Below are positions 6,755-9,408 of a DNA stretch of 9,408 nucleotides, in pieces. The notes beneath the pieces were generated by a model. That model had not been told where the DNA came from and searched no databases. It saw nothing but the letters and a program-made list of their open reading frames with translations. This DNA is from Chloroflexota bacterium (GTDB taxonomy: Bacteria; Chloroflexota; Anaerolineae; Anaerolineales; UBA4823), in NCBI GenBank assembly GCA_030636125.1, contig DAOVXM010000064.1:1-9408 (forward strand), in the 5' to 3' direction. The translations under genes and the position numbers were made by a program. Each line of letters starts with the position of its first letter. Within the stretch, counting starts at the first letter, position 1.

Positions 6755-6832
6755 CTACCTCAAAGAAAAGGGATAGAAATTATTAACATCCTAGGGGTCA
6801 TCATTTCTTCGATGGATCCAATAAATTGAATC

Positions 6833-6866
6833 TTGACATTACACGAAATTTCATGTAATTTATAAT
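6833..6866 (+). promoter_or_regulatory. Promoter of the tetR - methyltransferase/HgcA-like - ferredoxin operon
   Basis: A perfect TTGACA lies at 6833-6838. At 17-bp spacing the -10 is TAATTT (6856-6861). A perfect TATAAT lies at 6861-6866 but is 22 bp from TTGACA; it could pair with the poor TTACAC at 6839-6844 (16 bp). Either choice gives a start near 6870 and a leader of about 40 nt to the ATG at 6910. Two palindromic sites overlap this promoter. Confidence 0.65.
6838..6859. promoter_or_regulatory. 22-bp near-perfect palindrome in the promoter spacer (operator)
   Basis: Arms ATTACA (6838-6843) and TGTAAT (6854-6859) flank a self-complementary core GAAATTTC (6845-6852), with one unpaired position on each side. 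In all, 20 of 22 positions are symmetric. It fills the space between -35 and -10, where a bound repressor would block RNA polymerase. The binding protein is unknown: the adjacent TetR protein, an ArsR-type dimer, or another regulator. Confidence 0.6.
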
Positions 6867-6881
6867 TGACCAACCAGTCAG
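6866..6881. promoter_or_regulatory. TetR-type operator candidate
   Basis: The sequence TTGACCAACCAGTCAG contains the dyad TGAC-N6-GTCA (6867-6880). Similar TTGACC...GGTCAA dyads are bound by several TetR-family repressors, RutR being one example. It lies at the expected transcription start, 29 bp before the regulator's ATG, which suits autoregulation. Confidence 0.5.
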
Positions 6882-6909
6882 TTTAACTCTGGATTAACTT
6901 GGAGTTGTC

Positions 6910-7506
6910 ATGAGCCCACGCCCCGATGTTAGCGAAGAGCGTAGAAACCAAATATTGGAAGCCGCTGCTTTGGTCTTTGCCAGGTCAGGATTTTCAAAGG
7001 CGCGTATGGATGACATTGCCGCCGAATGCGGCCTGAGCAAAGGCACTCTATATTGGTACTTTAACAGCAAAGACGAAATCATCCTGGCCATACTGGATCG
7101 GCTGTTTGAACGCGAGTTAGCAGACCTGCATACACTGCAAGAATCCGGTAGGACCGCGACAGAATGCTTGTTGGAATACACAGAAATTGCCATTTTAGAT
7201 ATGACACACCTGTTGCAACTGATGCCGATTGCTTACGAGTACCTGGCGCTAGCATTCCGAAACGAAGCGGTCCTACAAGCACTGAAAAGATATTCCCGGT
7301 CTTACTTCGAGCTGATCATACCGATTATCCAGCAAGGCATAGATAATGGTGAATTCCGTCAGGTTGATCCTCAAGATGTCGCCATTGCAGTAGGCGCAAT
7401 TTTCGAAGGCACAGCTCTGCTTTGGGTATATGACTCTGAAACAATCCAAATCGAGAAACATATTCGGAGCAGCATCAATCTACTCCTCGATGGATTACAG
7501 GCATAA
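6910..7506 (+). CDS. TetR/AcrR-family transcriptional regulator
   Basis: A 198-aa one-component repressor. Residues about 10-57 are the TetR_N DNA-binding domain: RRNQILEAAALVFARSGFSK, then the helix-turn-helix DDIAAECGLSKGTLYWYFNS (34-53). The length and the GTLYWYF(N)SKDE signature are typical. The C-terminal half (about 70-198) is the helical ligand-binding and dimer domain, which is too variable to give a ligand. GGAG at 6901-6904, five bases before the ATG, supports the start. It is the first gene of the operon, 15 bp before the methyltransferase/HgcA-like gene, so it most likely senses a substrate or product of that system and controls its own promoter through the palindromes at 6838-6881. 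Confidence 0.93.
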   Translation: MSPRPDVSEERRNQILEAAALVFARSGFSKARMDDIAAECGLSKGTLYWYFNSKDEIILAILDRLFERELADLHTLQESGRTATECLLEYTEIAILDMTHLLQLMPIAYEYLALAFRNEAVLQALKRYSRSYFELIIPIIQQGIDNGEFRQVDPQDVAIAVGAIFEGTALLWVYDSETIQIEKHIRSSINLLLDGLQA

Positions 7507-7521
7507 ACGGAGCTATCTCTA

Positions 7522-9141
7522 ATGGCGACCGTCTTTATGAAATGGCTGGAAACCAGCCCCAAAGATTATGACCGGGGGATCCAGTTACTTACGCTTGGTC
7601 GGATCACCACGCTCAAGGAGACCATCGTTAACGAATATATCCTCCCGGATATGCATGTCCTGGAGATTGGCTGCGGTACCGGAACGTTGACAGCCATGAT
7701 AGCCGAAAAAGGCGCAGTTGTAACCGCCATCGATGCTTCCCCCATGATGTTTGCCGAAGCCCAAAAGAAGATTTCCACCTGGAACCTGGAGGAGCGCGTC
7801 ACCCTAAAATTTATGGATGCCACGCTGCTAGGCGAGACCTTCCCGCCAGACTCTTTTGACCTGATCATCTCAACCCTGGTTTTCAGCGAATTACCGTCCA
7901 ACCAACAAAGCTATGTTTTGGAAGCCTGCCTTAACTTGCTGGCCCCAGGAGGGCACCTGCTGATCGCGGACGAGGTGATACCCTCGCGTCTGTTACAGCG
8001 TCTCCTATATACTTTGATTCGTTGGCCATTAGTTCTAATCACGTGGTTACTGACACGGACCACCACCCATGCCTTACGCGGCTTCGACAAGCTATTAACG
8101 AATTGCGGTTTCCACGCTCATTTTGCACAAACCTACCTGGGTGGCAGCCTTGTGCTCTATGAAGCAATTGCACTTGATGAAACAGAAAGTGCCCCCACGC
8201 CTCTGACATATCCTCGTATACACCACCAAGTCACTCTGCGCACCATGTTCATTGATCTCTGGGAGCTATTCTTCCGTATAATTCCACCCTACCCTAAAGT
8301 GCGTACAGGGCTTTATCGTGTCGGTGAGCCTGATGCTAAATCGCCTGTACTGGTGACGGGCAACTTCGACCTGACAGTGCGCCGCCTGGTGCGAGCTATC
8401 GATAACCAGGTGGATGTATGGCTCCTGGTAGCAGACTCGGGAGGCATTAATGTTTGGTGCGCGGCCGGGGGTGGTTACTTCACCGCTGAAAAAGTGATCG
8501 CGGCGGTGAAGTCATCTCACCTGGATGAGGTCGTACACCACCGCGCCTTGATTCTGCCCCAATTATGCTCCAATGGCGTGGACGGCTGGCGGGTACGCCA
8601 GGAGACGGGTTGGGGCGTGCACTGGGGCCCCCCACGTGCCGCCGATATCCCCGCTTACCTTGCCACAAAACGCAAAAAAACAGACGCCATGCGTTGGGTG
8701 CGCTTCCCACTTAAAGACCGGCTCGAGATGGTCACTGTCACGCTTGGATTCTATGCACTGTTGATCTTGATCCCTGTCTTCATCTTCTGGCGAGATCTCT
8801 TCTGGCCAATTACAGCCAGCTTATTTGGTCTATCCTATTTCTACGCGGTCGTACACCCTTGGCTGCCAGGTAGAGATGGTATGGTAAAAAGCATCCCCTT
8901 GACACTTATCGCTATCACAGGATTGATCGTATATACCACACTCTGGGAGCCCATGCCAGCGATAAGCTTGTTCAATTGGGTCCTTGGACTGACTGCTCTT
9001 TCGGTGTTCACCGCTGGTGAAATGCAAGGTATGTCACCTTTGATGCGCGGCGAACAGGCGAACTGGGGCTGGGAAGCTGTTATCGGCTTGACACTTGGGC
9101 TGATCTATTGGCTGGTGCCTATGGCAATTGGTTGGAGATAA
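7522..9141 (+). CDS. SAM-dependent methyltransferase fused to a HgcA-like membrane corrinoid protein
   Basis: A 539-aa two-part protein. Residues 1-215: class I SAM methyltransferase with motif I VLEIGCGTGTL (46-56), acidic D71 in VTAIDAS, SFDLIISTLVFSEL (111-124) and LLAPGGHLLIADE (139-151). Residues about 236-400: corrinoid-binding domain like HgcA, with RTGLYRVGEPDAKSPVLVTG (261-280), the cap-helix motif N310-V-W-C313-A-A-G-G-G-Y-F, and WGPPRAADIPAYL (368-380). In HgcA this Cys is the lower ligand of cobalt. Residues about 405-536 form five predicted membrane helices, as in HgcA, ending with VFTAGEMQGMSPLMRGE (495-511), which mirrors HgcA's FTG...SP...E segment. Inferred role: the SAM domain methylates the corrinoid, which passes the methyl group to an unknown acceptor, and the ferredoxin encoded next re-reduces cobalt. 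The Lys of canonical NVWCAAGKGTF is Gly here, so mercury methylation is not assured. I vaguely recall automated annotation naming a corrinoid protein-associated methyltransferase, CpaM, which may be this family. GGAG (7509-7512) precedes the ATG by 9 bases. Confidence 0.88.
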   Translation: MATVFMKWLETSPKDYDRGIQLLTLGRITTLKETIVNEYILPDMHVLEIGCGTGTLTAMIAEKGAVVTAIDASPMMFAEAQKKISTWNLEERVTLKFMDATLLGETFPPDSFDLIISTLVFSELPSNQQSYVLEACLNLLAPGGHLLIADEVIPSRLLQRLLYTLIRWPLVLITWLLTRTTTHALRGFDKLLTNCGFHAHFAQTYLGGSLVLYEAIALDETESAPTPLTYPRIHHQVTLRTMFIDLWELFFRIIPPYPKVRTGLYRVGEPDAKSPVLVTGNFDLTVRRLVRAIDNQVDVWLLVADSGGINVWCAAGGGYFTAEKVIAAVKSSHLDEVVHHRALILPQLCSNGVDGWRVRQETGWGVHWGPPRAADIPAYLATKRKKTDAMRWVRFPLKDRLEMVTVTLGFYALLILIPVFIFWRDLFWPITASLFGLSYFYAVVHPWLPGRDGMVKSIPLTLIAITGLIVYTTLWEPMPAISLFNWVLGLTALSVFTAGEMQGMSPLMRGEQANWGWEAVIGLTLGLIYWLVPMAIGWR

Positions 9142-9145
9142 ATGC

Positions 9146-9408
9146 ATGAGCACAAAGCCCGGAATATGGTCATCCTTGCTCGAACACGTTGAGTTAGCAA
9201 AATCACTCAGAAAGCTGGAGATTCACTTTGACGCGGAAAAATGCACTGGCGTGTGGCAATGCTACGAAGTTTGCCCAATAGGCTGCTGGACTCCCGATCC
9301 CAAACAGCGTAAAGTCATTTTTCACAACCCTGAACTATGTATCGCCTGCGGAGCGTGTGCACTGCAATGCCCCGAGAAAGCAATCTTGCTGAAGGTGCCC
9401 AATGCCTG
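9146..9408 (+). CDS. HgcB-like dicluster ferredoxin (cut by window edge)
   Basis: The first 87 codons are visible. A helical N-terminus (1-25) is followed by two cysteine motifs. Motif 1 is C33-TGVWQ-C39-YEV-C43-PIG-C47, that is CX5CX3CX3C. Motif 2 is canonical: C65-IA-C68-GA-C71-ALQ-C75-P. Motif 2 resembles HgcB's C(M/I)ECGACxxNCP. The position after the HgcA-like gene also fits HgcB, which delivers electrons to the corrinoid. Motif 1 lacks the second Cys of the usual CxxCxxC (it is Val36) but has an extra one, C47, so two clusters are still possible with altered ligation, or one may be a [3Fe-4S]. HgcB's C-terminal Cys pair would lie outside the window. The start follows the previous stop by only 4 bases, with GGAG at 9134-9137 eight bases before it, so translation is probably coupled. 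ATG at 9142 is in another frame and ends after 16 codons. Confidence 0.88.
   Translation, partial: MSTKPGIWSSLLEHVELAKSLRKLEIHFDAEKCTGVWQCYEVCPIGCWTPDPKQRKVIFHNPELCIACGACALQCPEKAILLKVPNA

Noticed and set aside
6452..6829. A 125-codon plus-strand open frame
   Set aside because: It runs antisense through the protease start and straight through the tRNA-Sec gene, with no ribosome site; a shadow frame.
7522..9141. Calling this a true hgcA mercury-methylation gene
   Set aside because: The cap helix lacks the conserved Lys, the first ferredoxin motif is aberrant, and the protein carries an extra methyltransferase domain. The family resemblance is strong, but the substrate is not established.
9226..9300. 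Selenocysteine codon in the ferredoxin, suggested by the missing Cys and the nearby tRNA-Sec
   Set aside because: The codon at the missing position is GTG (Val), and there is no in-frame TGA in the visible part of the gene.

Overview
The window looks like a piece of a Chloroflexota genome, most likely class Anaerolineae. This is inferred from style: membrane and secreted proteins carry long Thr/Pro-rich linkers, an EGY-like M50 protease and an FmdB zinc-ribbon protein are present, and base composition is intermediate. No marker gene here fixes the taxon.

Left part (1-6706): every gene is on the minus strand. In transcription order they are a selenocysteine tRNA (UCA anticodon), a membrane-embedded site-2-type M50 metalloprotease, a hairpin terminator, a secreted lipoprotein of the nucleotide pyrophosphatase/phosphodiesterase (alkaline phosphatase superfamily) type, a 334-bp gene-free spacer with inverted repeats, a membrane-anchored TPR protein, an FmdB-family zinc-ribbon protein with its own strong promoter, and the first 196 codons of a type I glutamine synthetase (glnA), which runs off the left edge. 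These are mostly housekeeping and envelope genes with no evident shared pathway.

Right part (6707-9408): a divergent promoter region separates tRNA-Sec from a plus-strand operon. The operon encodes a TetR-family regulator, a 539-aa fusion protein and a ferredoxin cut by the right edge. The fusion protein joins a class I SAM-dependent methyltransferase (about residues 1-215) to a HgcA-like module (about residues 236-539). That module has the cobalt-ligating cap-helix motif NVWC and a five-helix membrane domain. The ferredoxin is in the place of HgcB, the electron donor of the mercury-methylation pair. The cap-helix motif (NVWCAAGGGYF instead of NVWCAAGKGTF) and the first ferredoxin cluster motif (CX5CX3CX3C) are both non-canonical. 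I read this as a divergent HgcAB-type corrinoid methyl-transfer system with a SAM methyltransferase built in, and not as a proven mercury methylator. It is the most interesting item in the window. A promoter with a 22-bp near-perfect palindrome between -35 and -10, followed by a TGAC-N6-GTCA operator-like site, suggests tight control of this operon by the TetR protein and perhaps a second regulator.
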